Positions 11,340-22,406 are shown, counted from the stretch's first letter. The stretch is DNA of 64,000 nt from Sinohyriopsis cumingii (GCA_028554795.2 CM068830.1:113482214-113546213), one strand, 5' to 3'. Notes: generated from the letters alone by a model not told the origin. Program-made: numbers and translations.

Positions 11340-11355
11340 GGCCCTCTTAAGGGCC
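11340..11355 (+). terminator. Histone-type 3' stem-loop after the coiled-coil gene
   Basis: GGCCCTCTTAAGGGCC: perfect six-pair stem with the loop changed to CTTA, preceded by AAAAAA and followed by ACACA. The purine box CTCGAAAAGAGAT follows at 11366-11378, again 10 nt after the stem. The downstream 20 bp (ACTTTCAATTGCC) are the same as at the TIR copies. Confidence 0.65.
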
Positions 11356-11589
11356 ACACACGTCTCTCGAAAAGAGATAGACTTTCAATTGCCAATAACT
11401 AAAAAAAAAAAAAACATTTTACCCCTATACGTGTCTGTGTATGAGTGCGTGAGTGTAGGTTCTTATTTTAAAATCAAAAACCCAAAGACACTTACCTTTT
11501 ATAATTTTATTCTTTTATCAATATTTACAATTCAATTCACAATTCAAAACAAATCACTCTTGAAAAGTTCATTGACTTCTTCTGTCTCA

Positions 11590-12058
11590 TCATTTACTCT
11601 GTTTTTTCAATTTCTTCACAGACACAGTCTTTTCCTCTTCTTCCTCCTCACAGTCTTCCCTTCTTTTCTTCTCCAGTTTCTTTTTCTTTGCCTCTTGTGA
11701 ATAGAATTGTCTTCTTTCTTCGTCTGAAGAATCCCTCTCTTCTTCCTCTGAAGAACCCCTCTCTTCTCTCTTCTTTTGACTCCTCTTGTTTCTTTTTGGG
11801 GCAATCTGGAGACCAATGTCCTTTTTCTTCACAATAATAACAGGTATCTTGACTTTTGTCTTTTCTAACCCCTTTTTTTCTTTTTTGACGGTCTGAACAC
11901 TCTGAAGACCAATGCCCTTTCTTCTGACAGATATAGCAAGTATCTTCAGTTTTACCTCGAAAGGAAGGAGAGTAGTCCGTCGGCTGGTATGAAGAAAATT
12001 TTCTAATGACCCCTCGCAAAGCTCTGATGAAACGTTCGATTTGGCTAGTCTCTTCCAT
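11590..12058 (-). pseudogene. Double CCHC zinc-knuckle protein with charged tail
   Basis: I place the start at the ATG at 12056-12058, 52 bp after the minus-strand TATA box GTATAAAA (about 12110-12117). The upstream ATG at 12106 would be almost at the TATA box. Two CCHC knuckles follow: CYICQKKGHWSSEC and CYYCEEKGHWSPDC, the nucleic-acid-binding type of Gag and CNBP proteins. After the second knuckle one frame runs to 11648 as a basic tail, and another gives an acidic KKREERGSSEEE-type tail to 11590. A frameshift probably separates the original parts. Unlike its neighbours it has no histone-type stem-loop downstream; a minus-strand AATAAA lies near 11505. Confidence 0.55.
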
Positions 12059-12181
12059 CGTTGTGCTCGGTTTAAGAGTGAAATGAATAGTGAAAGGACA
12101 ACACATAGCCTTTTTTATACGACGGTCTGCGATGACTATTAATTAGCCCATTGTATTTAAACTTTGGTCATTTGACTTTTT

Positions 12182-15100
12182 GCTTTCAAGATCAAACGAT
12201 CCAATTCATTTGAGAAGAAAGAAGAAGAAAGTAAGAGGCAGAAACGTGATCTATCGCCTCGTACCAGGGCTGAAGTCTTGGCACAAATTCATGCCAGTGA
12301 TTTTGAAGATGACAATAGTGAACCAGAATCCAAACCCTCTAAACAAAGTTCACTACCCTTAGTTAACCCTGAAAAATACTATTCCATTCGAGAGACGGAA
12401 AAGCCCTCCTCTAGAAAATTTAGAACCACGGCTTACAAATACACGGTGAAATTTAAAGATTTCAAGGCCGAAGTACCGTTAGAGAAAACAGAAGGGTTCA
12501 TCACCAGGGTGTGGGATTCTTTGCTCACCACACTCAAGCGACAATGTCAACCCAAAGAAGACGATCGCTTGAGACTTTCCATACAACACGACGGTTTGAA
12601 ATCCCCTGTTTGGATCGAGTTTAGCGTCCCTGCAGAATTCATTGCTTCCAAAGTCATGGACAAGAATCAACACGTACAACAGTAGCTTCTCGTGGGTCGG
12701 TGGTTCTTTCCAGGGGTTTTCCGGGTTCTTCCTCCACAATTAATACTGGCCGCCATGTATAGCCTATCTTGTGCTGAAAAATGGCGTTAAATCCTACAAC
12801 AACAACAACAACACGTACAACAATCCAATGACCAGTTTGACATCACCGATGGAAAAGCCACACTGGACATGACCCACGTCTCTCCTCCTCAAGGGACAGG
12901 ACGCAAAAAGATGTTATAGGTGGACGACCTTCGCAGCACCAAAAAGAGTCTCGTCCGAATTAACAACCCTCAAGACCAGATGCGTTTAGCCCGAGCCATC
13001 GTGGTGGGACGAACTTATGTCAACAAGAACGACACGGTAGAATGGAAAAGAGCCTGGAAAACTATTCGACAATCGGACCGAGCCAAACAACGAAACGAAT
13101 CAGAACTCTTGTCACGACAAGCTGGCCTGTCCAATGACACATCCTGCAGCATTTCTGAGATGCAAAAATTGCAAGATGTCCTAGCTCCACGCTACACCTT
13201 GAAAGTGCACCCTCAAGAAGTGCGCAGACCTCTGTTGTTTCGAGGCCAAGACTTTAAGGATGGAAAATACATTCACCTTTATCATCGCGATGACCATTTC
13301 GATACCATTACCAGTATCACCGCATTCCTGGGATACGGTTATTACTGTGAGAAATGTGACTATGGCTATAACAATCGAGAGCAACACAAACATTGCGGAT
13401 CGAAATGTTCAGGATGTTTGGCCTGTCCACCCTGTCTGAACGAAGGGCAAGAACCACTGCATTGTCCTGCTTGTCTGCGCACGTTTGTCAGCCCTGCCTG
13501 TTACCAACAACATCTGAAGACGCAAGGTTCACAGCAGAAATGTGCTTGTCAACTCCTGAGATTGTGCACTACCTGTGGACAAGGCATACGTACCAATACT
13601 GTCAAGGCACACGTATGTCGAGGAAAGAAAAAATGTCACATTTGTCATCACATCGTGGACTTGGAACACCAATGATACGTGCAAAAATACCAACCCCAAC
13701 CAGAGAAAGAGGATGGTCACAAGAATAAAAAGGCAATTTCATCTTTTTCGATTTCGAATGCATGCAAAAGAGACCGGTATTCACATTCCTAATTTCTGCG
13801 TGGCTCATCGAGCGTGCGAAAGGTGCATTCAAGAACCTATCTTCAGTCATTGCCCTCACTGCAGCAAGATTCCTGGAGGGCGTGAAAAAATCTTTCGGGG
13901 ACCGAACACGCTAGCCGATTTCGCCCAATGGGTCTTAGACCCCATCGACAAGACGTGGAGCCAAGAGGACATCGAATGTTACGGAGATTGTCATCGTCAT
14001 GCTACGGTGATGGCTCACAATTTCTCCGGATACGATGGACAGTTTCTTTTGAGATAATATACGGAACAAGGCACCGAGCGTCCTAAAGTCACTTTGAACG
14101 GAGCCAAAATTATTTTCATGCAAGTGGGACAAGTGCAGTTTAAAGATTCGATGAGTTACTTGGCCATGCCTTTGAGTCGAATGCCTAAAACGTTTGGAAT
14201 GACAGAAATGGCTAAGGGGTACTTTCCACACTTTTTCAATACGGAAGCCAATCAACACGCCGTTCTACCCCATTTACCTGAGGTTCACTATTACGACCCC
14301 GACAACATGCGTACCGAACAACGAGAAGCTTTCTACGCTTGGTACCAGGTCCATGCCTACGACCCTTTCGACTTTCAGGAAGAAATGCTAAAGTATTGTC
14401 GTTCCGACGTAGACATTTTACGACGATGCTGTGGAAAATTTCGAGAACTGTTCATGGAACACGGAGGGGTCGATCCTTTGAAAGAAGCTTGCACCATTGC
14501 CAAAGCGTGTTCCTTAGTGTACCGCCAACGATTCATGCCTGAAAACACCGTGGCTGTCATCAGTCCTCAAACGACCAACTATGTCAAACGTTAATACTCG
14601 GTCAAAGCCCTACGCTGTTTACATTACTTGTGTGACAAGGAAGACAAATGGATTCAGCATGCCCGCAACGGAGGGGGCGAAAAGACCATCAGAACGCATT
14701 CGGTCGATGGCTGGGACCTAGAAAACCCCAAGCGCGTGTACGAATTTAACGGTCACTTATTTCACGGATGTCCCGTCTGTTACCCTGACCGCAGCACTAA
14801 AAATCAGTTTTTACAACGAACCATGGAAGACTTGTACCAGACCACTTGTCAGCGACGTCTAAAGTTAGAACAGGAAGGATACCAAGTGGTGGAACTGTGG
14901 GAACACGAATACGATCACCGTTTGAAAACCGATCCCGAGTTTAAACGTCTCGTGGAAAGTTAACACGGACTTATACCATCCCGTCTTACCTCATCATTGC
15001 CAGGGCAAACTGATGTTTCCCTTGTGTCGTACTTGTGCCGAAACGTGCAACCAAGATTAACCTTGTCAGCACACCCAGGAAGAACGGGCCTTGATGGGGA

Positions 15101-16197
15101 CGTGGGTCAGCATAGAATTGTTCAAAGCTCTGGACATGGGAAAACAACTGTTAGAAGTGTACGAAATTTGTCACTTTCCCAAGACACAACAATACCACAA
15201 GGGTGACCCCAAGCAGAAAGGCATTTTCGCAGACTACGTGGATGCCTTTTTGAAACTGAAGCAAGAAGCCAGATGCTATCCGTCCTGGTGTCACACTCCC
15301 GAAGACCAAAAGACATTCAAAGAGAAATACTGGGCACAAGAAGGCATCACTTTAGATCACATCGAGAAAAACGAAGGCAGGCGATCGTTTGCCAAAGTGA
15401 TGTTAAATTGCTTGTGGGGTAAAATGGCACAACGACCGTGTTTATCCAAGACGGAATATTTGACAGAACCTTCTCGCTACTTCCAGATGATTCACGACAA
15501 AACTAAATTCATGAAACACGTGGACGTCGTTCGCGAAAATTTGATCTTGGTCAATTACGAAGAAGATCTGGACTTTGTACAAGACGACCCCTTTGGAAAT
15601 GTCATCATTGCGGCTTACGTGACAGCTCATGCTCGCTTAAAATTGTACGAAGCTTTAGAACTGTTAGGGGAACGCGTCCTGTACTTTGACACGGACAGTT
15701 GCATTTACATCGATCACCCGAGTCAACAACACCCTGACATCGAAGGAGACCGTTTAGGAGCCTGGACAGACGAGCACCCCGACGACAAGATTCTAAGTTT
15801 CGCCAGTGGTGTTCCTAAAAATTACGGCTACGAATACCGGGACAAACAAAGAGAAGTGCACACGAAGTGTAAAGTGAAAGGATTGACTCTGAATTATCGT
15901 ACCAGTCGAGTGGTCAACTTTGGGGTATTGAAAGAAGCCTTGCAATCTGGAGAGGATGGAAACTTTAAAGTGGCCACCTATCAACCCAACAAGATTGTAC
16001 GTTTACCCACGTCGACCCTTGGAAAAAGTCTATTAAATCGTGTACCAGAAGCGAGTGCGACTTCCCAACCACTTTACTTTGCTGTATGGACACGTTGGTA
16101 TCAATCATCCCGCCTCTGCACTCCCAAGAAAAAAGTAAAAGGAGACTGGGGAAGAAGATGTGTGTGTGGTGCCAGGCCTGGAAGGTGCCATCATTAA
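12182..16197 (+). pseudogene. Protein-primed family-B DNA polymerase (decayed)
   Basis: The gene copies DNA from a protein primer in Polintons. Pieces in several frames read in order. First is an N-terminal region (12182-12684), interrupted by a small insertion. Next is a zinc-rich segment (YYCEKCDYGYNNREQHKHC, 13340-13400). The exonuclease region follows, with FDFE readable in a third frame near 13745-13760, AHNFSGYDGQFLL (14015-14053) and YCRSDVDILRR (14395-14430). The palm has motif B KVMLNCLWGK (15394-15423) and motif C YFDTDSC (15680-15700), and the thumb side runs to 16197. In-frame stops lie near 12917, 13673, 14055, 14592 and 14960. The palm motif-A segment expected between about 14960 and 14970 is absent: the flanking family segments are directly joined, so roughly 70 residues are deleted. 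It is not functional. A histone-type stem-loop follows 27 bp after the stop. Confidence 0.85.
12682..12808 (+). mobile_element. 127-bp short retroelement insertion with 14-bp target duplication
   Basis: The insertion is bounded by CAACACGTACAACA at 12668-12681 and again at 12809-12822. It ends in a CAACAACAA-type tail, as in SINE or LINE 3' ends, and contains a stop codon that truncates the polymerase N-terminal region. Its body is the reverse complement of part of repeat family B near 1937-2025. It dates after the element's last activity. Confidence 0.8.
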
Positions 16198-16223
16198 CCA
16201 GGTGTCACTGGAGTTAAAAAAAC

Positions 16224-16239
16224 AGCCCTTTTCAGGGCT
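16224..16239 (+). terminator. Histone-type 3' stem-loop after the polymerase gene
   Basis: AGCCCTTTTCAGGGCT: perfect six-pair stem with the canonical loop TTTC, preceded by AAAAAAAC and followed by ACCCA. Both flanks match the metazoan histone consensus. A diverged purine box (TCTAGAAAAGAAAT, 16249-16262) follows at the same ~10-nt spacing. The A-T closing pair replaces G-C at the base of the stem on both sides, a compensated change. Confidence 0.75.
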
Positions 16240-16497
16240 ACCCAATACTCTAGAAAAGAAATAGTAATCGATTTGCCAATGTGTGTATGTAGAGTAGTGT
16301 GAATATGAACACTATTTTTTCTTGTGTGTGTGTGTGTGTTTGTGTGTGTGTGTTTTGCAAGCGCTCAAGTACATTAATGTGGTTGGTACATTATTGGGTT
16401 TAATAATAATGCTCTGCGTGTGTGAATAGTAGATTTGGGGTTTGTTTATTGCTGTTTCACGTATGTGGATAGTAGATAATATGAAATGATAAAAGTA

Positions 16498-16651
16498 GGG
16501 GATGTTTTCCTTCACGTCCGCGCGTTTTAAGTAATGATATAGGTAATATAAATTTTATGTCTTTGGGGATGTTTTCCTTCACGTCCGCGCTTTAACTATA
16601 AGAACACACAAGGTTTGATGTTCGAATCCTTCTAAGGAATAAACAAAGAAG
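16498..16651 (+). promoter_or_regulatory. Promoter with a duplicated 26-bp box and TATA
   Basis: An exact 26-bp block beginning GGGGATGTTTTCC and ending GTCCGCGC occurs at 16498-16523 and 16565-16590. It is followed by TATAAGA (16597-16603), 49 bp before the ATG of the next gene. Spacing is similar to the other TATA-ATG distances in this element. Confidence 0.5.
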
Positions 16652-17210
16652 ATGGAGGTGACAAAATTATTCAACAATTTGAGAGATAGCTATTTTTGGA
16701 TCATGGATGGGACTTATGTAGTAGAAAGACTGAATAAGGAAGGAAGATTTGAAGGTAGCCTGAACGATGTGAAGAGTCTTGGAATAGCAAAAGATCAAAT
16801 AGGGGGAATGATTGAGGAAGAAGTAGAAAGGATCAGAGGATTCATTGACCCACCTTACGTGAGAGTACTCAGTAGGTACTTTAAAGGAGGCCTTGGATCA
16901 TATCATAGAAGATAGGAGCTTCCTAGAAAATAGCTTTCATTGGACTGACTGGTGGTACGTAAAGTGGGGTTGTAACCAGTTGATAAAAGCAGAAGAACTA
17001 ATTAGAGAGGTAATGAAAGTAGAAGTGTTGAAGATAAAAGAAAAATGGAGCAAAGAGAGAAAGGAAGAAGAGAAGAAGAAGAAATTAGAGTTTGAAAGAT
17101 TAAATAACAACTGGATGAAGCTCCAACAGAAATTCAGAGAGATGGGCCATCCTGACTGGATAACAGAGGAGTAGAAGAAGAGGAAGAAGAAAGGAATAAT
17201 GAAAAAAGTG
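16652..17210 (+). pseudogene. Charged coiled-coil protein, one frameshift, unrecognised
   Basis: The frame from the ATG at 16652 (WIMDGTYVVERLNKEGRF) runs to 16915. The same coding character continues in the next frame from about 16893 (DHIIEDRSFLENSFHWTDWW) to 17174, with a lysine/glutamate-rich helix (KWSKERKEEEKKKKLEF). A one-base slip in the GGAGGCC run near 16888 is the simplest explanation. I recognise no family. It ends about 50 bp before the right TIR stem-loop, so the TIR would supply its 3' end. Confidence 0.5.
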
Positions 17211-17261
17211 AGGACTTGGTGGAAGAAGTGGAGGAGTTAGAAGAAGAAGAAGAAACCCAAA

Positions 17262-17277
17262 GGCCCTTTTCAGGGCC
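17262..17277 (+). terminator. Histone-type 3' stem-loop in the right TIR
   Basis: GGCCCTTTTCAGGGCC: perfect six-pair stem, canonical TTTC loop, preceded by CCCAAA and followed by ACTCA. CTCGAAAAGAGAT follows at 17288-17300. Except for one 3'-flank base this is indistinguishable from a metazoan histone gene 3' end. Confidence 0.8.
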
Positions 17278-17616
17278 ACTCATAGGTCTCGAAAAGAGAT
17301 ACACTTTCAATTGCCTTAGCCCCATTTTTTTATTTTGTTTATTGTGTGTGTGTGTGTGTGTTTTATACCCCTCTTCCCTGTTCCCTTTCCATAGGCCTAT
17401 CAGGTCGGGACCATATTAAAATAGGGTCCCGACCCTATTCCATTTCCCATATTCAATTCTCCTTGAGGCTATACAGTCCCACCCATGTTAATTTCCCCTT
17501 GAGGCTAAACGATCCCACGATTTTTCCCCATGTTAAATTTCCATTGAGGCTAAACGATCCCAAGGGGTCCTGTAATGCTAATTCCCATTGAGGCTAAGGT
17601 ATCCCTATTCACTACT
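17262..17616. repeat. Right TIR of the 7.67-kb element
   Basis: Reverse complement of 9943-10307 with scattered differences and length variation in the TG run (17344-17362). It contains the same iterated TAGCCTCAA-type boxes and ends ATTCACTACT, directly before the AACATG duplication. Confidence 0.8.
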
Positions 17617-18195
17617 AACATGCCAATACCATCAAAATGCTCTCAAATATATATAAATATACCTAAATTTACTCGGATGTTTCTATTCTATGTCACAACT
17701 TCCGTCTTTATTTTCATAGGCCTGATAATTATTTCTTTATTCGCATTAATTCAAGTTGTATTTTCTGCTGCTGAGTTCGTTCGGCAGTTTGTTTCGTTCT
17801 ATTATATGCAAGCTCCGACAATTTAAATAATTATCTGGTAACTGACAGTCATGGGCTGAATTAATGACATCAACCTTGGTTCTTTCGAGTTCTCTGTCGC
17901 AACTGATAAGCAACTGTATTGTGAAAGGCACAATACTGTACTGCACCTTTTTGGTAACTTTTGACGTTGTAAAGGTGACTACATTCATATACGGGTGTAA
18001 TTGTAAAGTCAAATTAGAATTAAAATAATGTTATGTTTTATCTTTTATTGAAGTGGCGAAAATACATTAATATAGCAGTTATTTCCTAAATACAGATGTA
18101 TCTGTCATACAACTAGCAATAAAAGCGGTTACAACCTTATATAATTTATTTCACAATGCATTAATTATGTACATGCGCATGTTACAAAATGTTTA

Positions 18196-19800
18196 TTAAC
18201 GGTGCTTTATATCTGTTGCCCGTTCAGCTCTTGGTCTTTTCCGTTGTCCCGGTTTTCGTCTGGCAGTTTGTTTCGGTCGCTTGTACTTGTATGTTCCATC
18301 TGATGAATGGACATAGCTGGACTCAGCTACCGTGGCGATCGGAGCAGCAAGAAATCTCTTGAAATTTTTTTCTTTCCCCGTTACACTCTTTGAGTGCCAG
18401 GCTTGTTTGTCCAAAAGAAAAGAAAAAGCCTGTAGTTGCCAGCACTAGACAAAGCTCGACGTAGGTCTATGGTCTGCGTTTTTTAACGGAAGATAACCTG
18501 TCTACAAGTTCTGGGAGCTTTAGCTGTTTCCAATCAGTGGCTTGTTTGAAGCGATTGTTTAAGGGCTCTGCTTTGTTATTGGTCCATAACTTAGAAATGA
18601 TATTTGCTTTTAATGGTTGGTAAACATGTTTTAAAATTTTACCTTTGAAATGTGTTTCATAGTAGGTTTTAAATCTCGGATATTTATCGAAATAGATAGA
18701 GAGGTTGTCTTCTCGCTTTGAAAACTCGAGGTTGTCTTTACTAAAAACTAATCCGTCTATGTCTTCACTGAAGATTATATTTATAATCTCTCTCTCTCTT
18801 TTTCATCAGAACTAGTTTTTTGAAGAAAATGCCTAATGTTTTCTTTCAGATGTTTTGTTCACAGCAGATAATTTGCTTTGGGAAAATTGTTTGTTAAAGA
18901 ATTTCGTATTGCTTTCTCATCATCTGTGCCAAATGTCAAAGTTTGTGAATCTAGTTTTTCTCTAACATGGGGAAAAAAATGGTGATAAGTACGCTGCTCA
19001 CCATTCCAGTGAAGACAAAGAGGTCCAAGAAAAATTGGATATTGCATAGATTTTCTGCTAATGATGCTTCTCTTTTTATAACACGTTGTTACAAACACTT
19101 TACCAAGATTAAACGTTCTGTCGATGCCGATCACACTGCCTTCCGCCCCCAAACAGTCTTTTTTTTAAAGTCTAATATTTGATCGTCAGTGTACATATTT
19201 ATAATTGGTTGTTTGCTTTTCGTAATAGTAACAACCTGGACGAAAGGGTTGTCGTGTAGCTCTCCGATTATTGTCAATATCTCGTCTGCAATATTGTTTC
19301 CAGGCACCCTCAGAGGTATTTTCTTTGTGTTTTCTCTGTAGATTTTATCCTGGAGTTGGCGACCTGATTTAGGGGCCATGAAACTGTCATCATCAGCCAT
19401 CTTGCTTTGAAACTGTCATCATCAGCCATCTTGCTTACCACTTCCGTCGCCTTCTCCCTCCCCACTTTTTCGTGTGCCATTTGGAGGATACGTGGATCAG
19501 TTCTTGCATACGATTCGCCACTTTTTGAGTTTCCATGCGGATGATTTGAATTTGATTTCTTTACACCTAAATACTCAATCACCGCGAGGGTTTTTAAATG
19601 GCTAAGCCATTTGGGTGATTCAGTTAGAGTAATAACTCTCTTCCTGTAGCTCTCATCGTCTTTTAACTTAGTGTAGCAGCGATGGAGAGTTAATATATAT
19701 GTGGGTTGAGGATCAATTGAAACATAAGTTACATTTTTTTCCCACGATCTTTTCAGGCAAAACTGACCATTTTTCTTGAAAATATTTTTCAATTTGTTTT
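18196..19800 (-). pseudogene. MULE-like transposase, C-terminal part (decayed)
   Basis: Minus-strand fragments in order are a DNA-binding-side segment (19310-19792), an intervening segment (19131-19400), the transposase core IGIDRTFNLGKVFVT with TFGTDDEKAI downstream (18859-19152), and a basic C-terminal tail (18196-18414). The first aspartate in IGIDRTFNLG and the acidic TDDEKAI block resemble the catalytic positions of Mutator-like (MULE) transposases. A short local duplication (CTGTCATCATCAGCCATCTTGC, partly doubled near 19382-19432) and stops break the frame. It is one unit with the OTU domain upstream. No terminal inverted repeats were identified. Confidence 0.55.
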
Positions 19801-20252
19801 CCTTAGTTACAACGAATACCTGGTTTGCAGTGGTGTCTGAGTCAGATTCTCATGGCCCACAGTCATCGGGAAAGTCGTTCCGTTTTTCCCTTCATTCTGT
19901 TGATGCCTCACTACAACGTGAACATTGATTTTGTGTCAAAGGTACTCTTTCTGCTGGCGCATCTTCACTTAAAAGCGTTTTAAATAGTTCGCCATTTTCC
20001 AACAACCTGTTTCCTGGATTTTCCTTAACTTGTTGGCGCTCAATACTCAGTGGTACAATGACAAGGGACTTCTTTTTCTTTGGTAAAAGATATATCTGCT
20101 TCATTATCACTGTCCGCATCAGTTAAATCTTGAAGATTATCTAAGTTGTTCGATGACGAAATTTCACCTTCCAGTGATATTAATGATACATTAGAGTAAC
20201 ACCTTTTGGCGTGTAGACTCCCTGTAGATGCCACTGAACTGGAAGATGAAAG

Positions 20253-20894
20253 TCAGCGTTTGTGGCTAATACCATATTCAACAGTATTGTCATCCGTTGA
20301 TGGATACGCTATCATATGTACCGCATGAATAACTGTTGAGAAGTGATTGACGGCGTACCACTTTCCCGGTCCTGGTGTTGATACATCTCCACTCTTGTAC
20401 CAAAGGATTGCTAGCTGCCGTCTGTTCTCAAAATCTCCAGATGGTTTGAATTCGGTGTTCAGAGTTTTGTAGGCGATATCATTTGTCCCGTTTGCGTATG
20501 GGTATGTCACTCTTATTTTCATGTTAACAGCATATGCCAAAGCTATAATTGTCCACGCATTGGAGAATTTTCCGATGACGGCAGAGTCCAGACAAGACTG
20601 TGCGTAACTGCTAGAAAACAGTTTTATTTGAGGTCTCTGTGTATGCAGCATGTATTGTTCCCCGCTTGTAAGAAGTTGTATACACGTGTGGTACCTTAGT
20701 TTCACTGACATGGTTTCGTTACCACAAAGCAAGATAGAGACGGCATTGAAGAAGCAGTCTCCATCAGCGCTTGTCGTCAGGGGGATTCCATTTATGTGGT
20801 CGACGTAATTGTCCATCACCTCAGCAGCGACTCGATCAACGTCTGGCAAATAAGACGTTGGCTCTTCTGGAATTTGTAATTTCACTTTGAACAT
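20253..20894 (-). pseudogene. OTU-like cysteine protease domain of the MULE-type gene
   Basis: This 213-residue open frame carries the OTU signature: SADGDCFFNAVSILL with the nucleophile cysteine, and WYAVNHFSTVIHA with the histidine near the C-terminus. OTU domains are deubiquitinases and occur fused to transposases in some animal transposons. A further acidic linker with stops continues at 20040-20234 and 19892-20119 before the transposase. I call it part of a decayed fusion gene rather than a stand-alone host deubiquitinase, because the same strand continues directly into transposase sequence. Confidence 0.65.
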
Positions 20895-21742
20895 TAGCTC
20901 ATGCTGAACAGCCTCCTTTAGTTTGTCTATGTTTTTGTATGCCGCCGCCTTGAGAGAAAAGAAAACCGCATTAAAATAAGCGATAAATACTGGACTTAAT
21001 GCAGATTTTGAGTTTCTTCAGACATTAGTAATATGCATGAAACGCGAATAGCATCGTGATATGTTGTATCATCCCAAAACGGCATGGGTAGACGCATGTA
21101 TCAAGGATATGAAGATCGGTAGCGTTCTATGAGATGGCGTTATGCGCACGGACAGACAAATGAAGAGGTACTCAATAAGATACCTATACATATTATAGAC
21201 TGTTGTATAGCTTGAAATCTCCGCTTCACATCATTAGTTTTAGCCTAGAAATACGTGGTACCATCACAAAACGGCATGGTTAGATGAACGTAGCCTGTAT
21301 ATAAAAATATTTAAATTCGCAAGCGAAAATGAATTTTAAAAAAATACAAACATTTTTATTTTGCATCTGTACAAATGTTGTTTGGCACAGATGGCTTTAA
21401 AGTGGTTAGAAACTTAATCAGTTGCTATCAAATTTATCCAAACCGGTGGTTGTTTACAACCCATATTGAACATGCCTATAGGGTAGTGAAGTGCTGCTGT
21501 AATTCGATTCACGCGTGTTACAACCACAAGTAGCCGAGTATACACGCGTTACGTCATTTACCATTGTGGCGCTACAAAGACAGTTCAAATGATTTACAAC
21601 AAATATATAAAAGTTATAGTGGTCACCTGTTGTTGTTTGTCAAAATCGTCTTGCGAGAAAGCCAAACCAATATACTCGTTGGAAATCAACGATGTTGACT
21701 CTAAAACTCCTGGGACTTGCATCGTACATTTGTGTACTGATT

Positions 21743-21779
<37 letters not shown>

Positions 21780-22406
21780 CGTATTTAGACAAATGTGTAG
21801 CAAATTCTTAACAAGATATGCAATAGAAAGTAGTGGTCAGAGTCTATATTTTTTTTTAGCAGAAATAAGCATAAAGTAAATAAAAGAAAAAATTTGACCA
21901 CACAAAGGCCAGTCCAGACACAGAAACTATATAGCAGATAAAACATTAGAGCATATACATAGCGAAAACTTATAAGAAAAAACAACACAAAAATATCAGA
22001 GAGTTGGAACAGGAACACATAAGTCTTTGAATGTTTCGAAAAAAGAGCCGGGGGGGGGGGGCACACTCGAGGCCAATAGCTAATTATATCTAAATATTGA
22101 AGGTGTGTCCACAAATAAAAATTAACATTATTGTATAATATAGATATCTAAGTATTAAGTATGCAAATTAGGGACATGTATATGTCGTCCCGGACTATGT
22201 CAATAATTTCCGAGCAAATGGTAATTGGAGATGTATGAAACGTTTCGTACAACGAATTTCTAATTGCTTTAGTCATTTAAAGTATTCATTTTTGACCCAG
22301 AACTTAACTTGACAATGACTTTAATTTGTTTAGTAGTAAATGTATCAGTTGCTTGTCTCTGGACAGTATTTGGGTATATTTGGGTAAATCGTGCCACCCA
22401 ATTTTA
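20895..22406. other. Non-coding stretch with old repeats
   Basis: No gene seen. Two related segments containing AAAACGGCATGG lie near 21071 and 21266. A TA microsatellite is at 21757-21779 and a G run near 22050. The part from about 21890 matches the repeat at 9640-9845 in inverted orientation. Confidence 0.5.

Larger units (their letters stand above)
9943..17616. mobile_element. 7.67-kb Polinton-class element with protein-primed polymerase and histone-type 3' ends
   Basis: The ends start AGTAGTGAAT and end ATTCACTACT, with ~360-bp imperfect terminal inverted repeats. An exact 6-bp duplication AACATG lies at 9937-9942 and 17617-17622. Six-base duplications, 5'-AG termini and a protein-primed family-B polymerase are Polinton/Maverick hallmarks. 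I find no capsid, packaging ATPase, protease or integrase, so either it is a reduced element mobilised in trans or those genes were deleted. Its genes are a small minus-strand gene (10335-10562), a coiled-coil gene (10782-11306), a minus-strand zinc-knuckle gene (11590-12058), the polymerase (12182-16197) and a charged coiled-coil gene (16652-17210). Four of the five units end in a histone-like stem-loop. TIR divergence and frameshifts show it is old and inactive. Confidence 0.85.
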
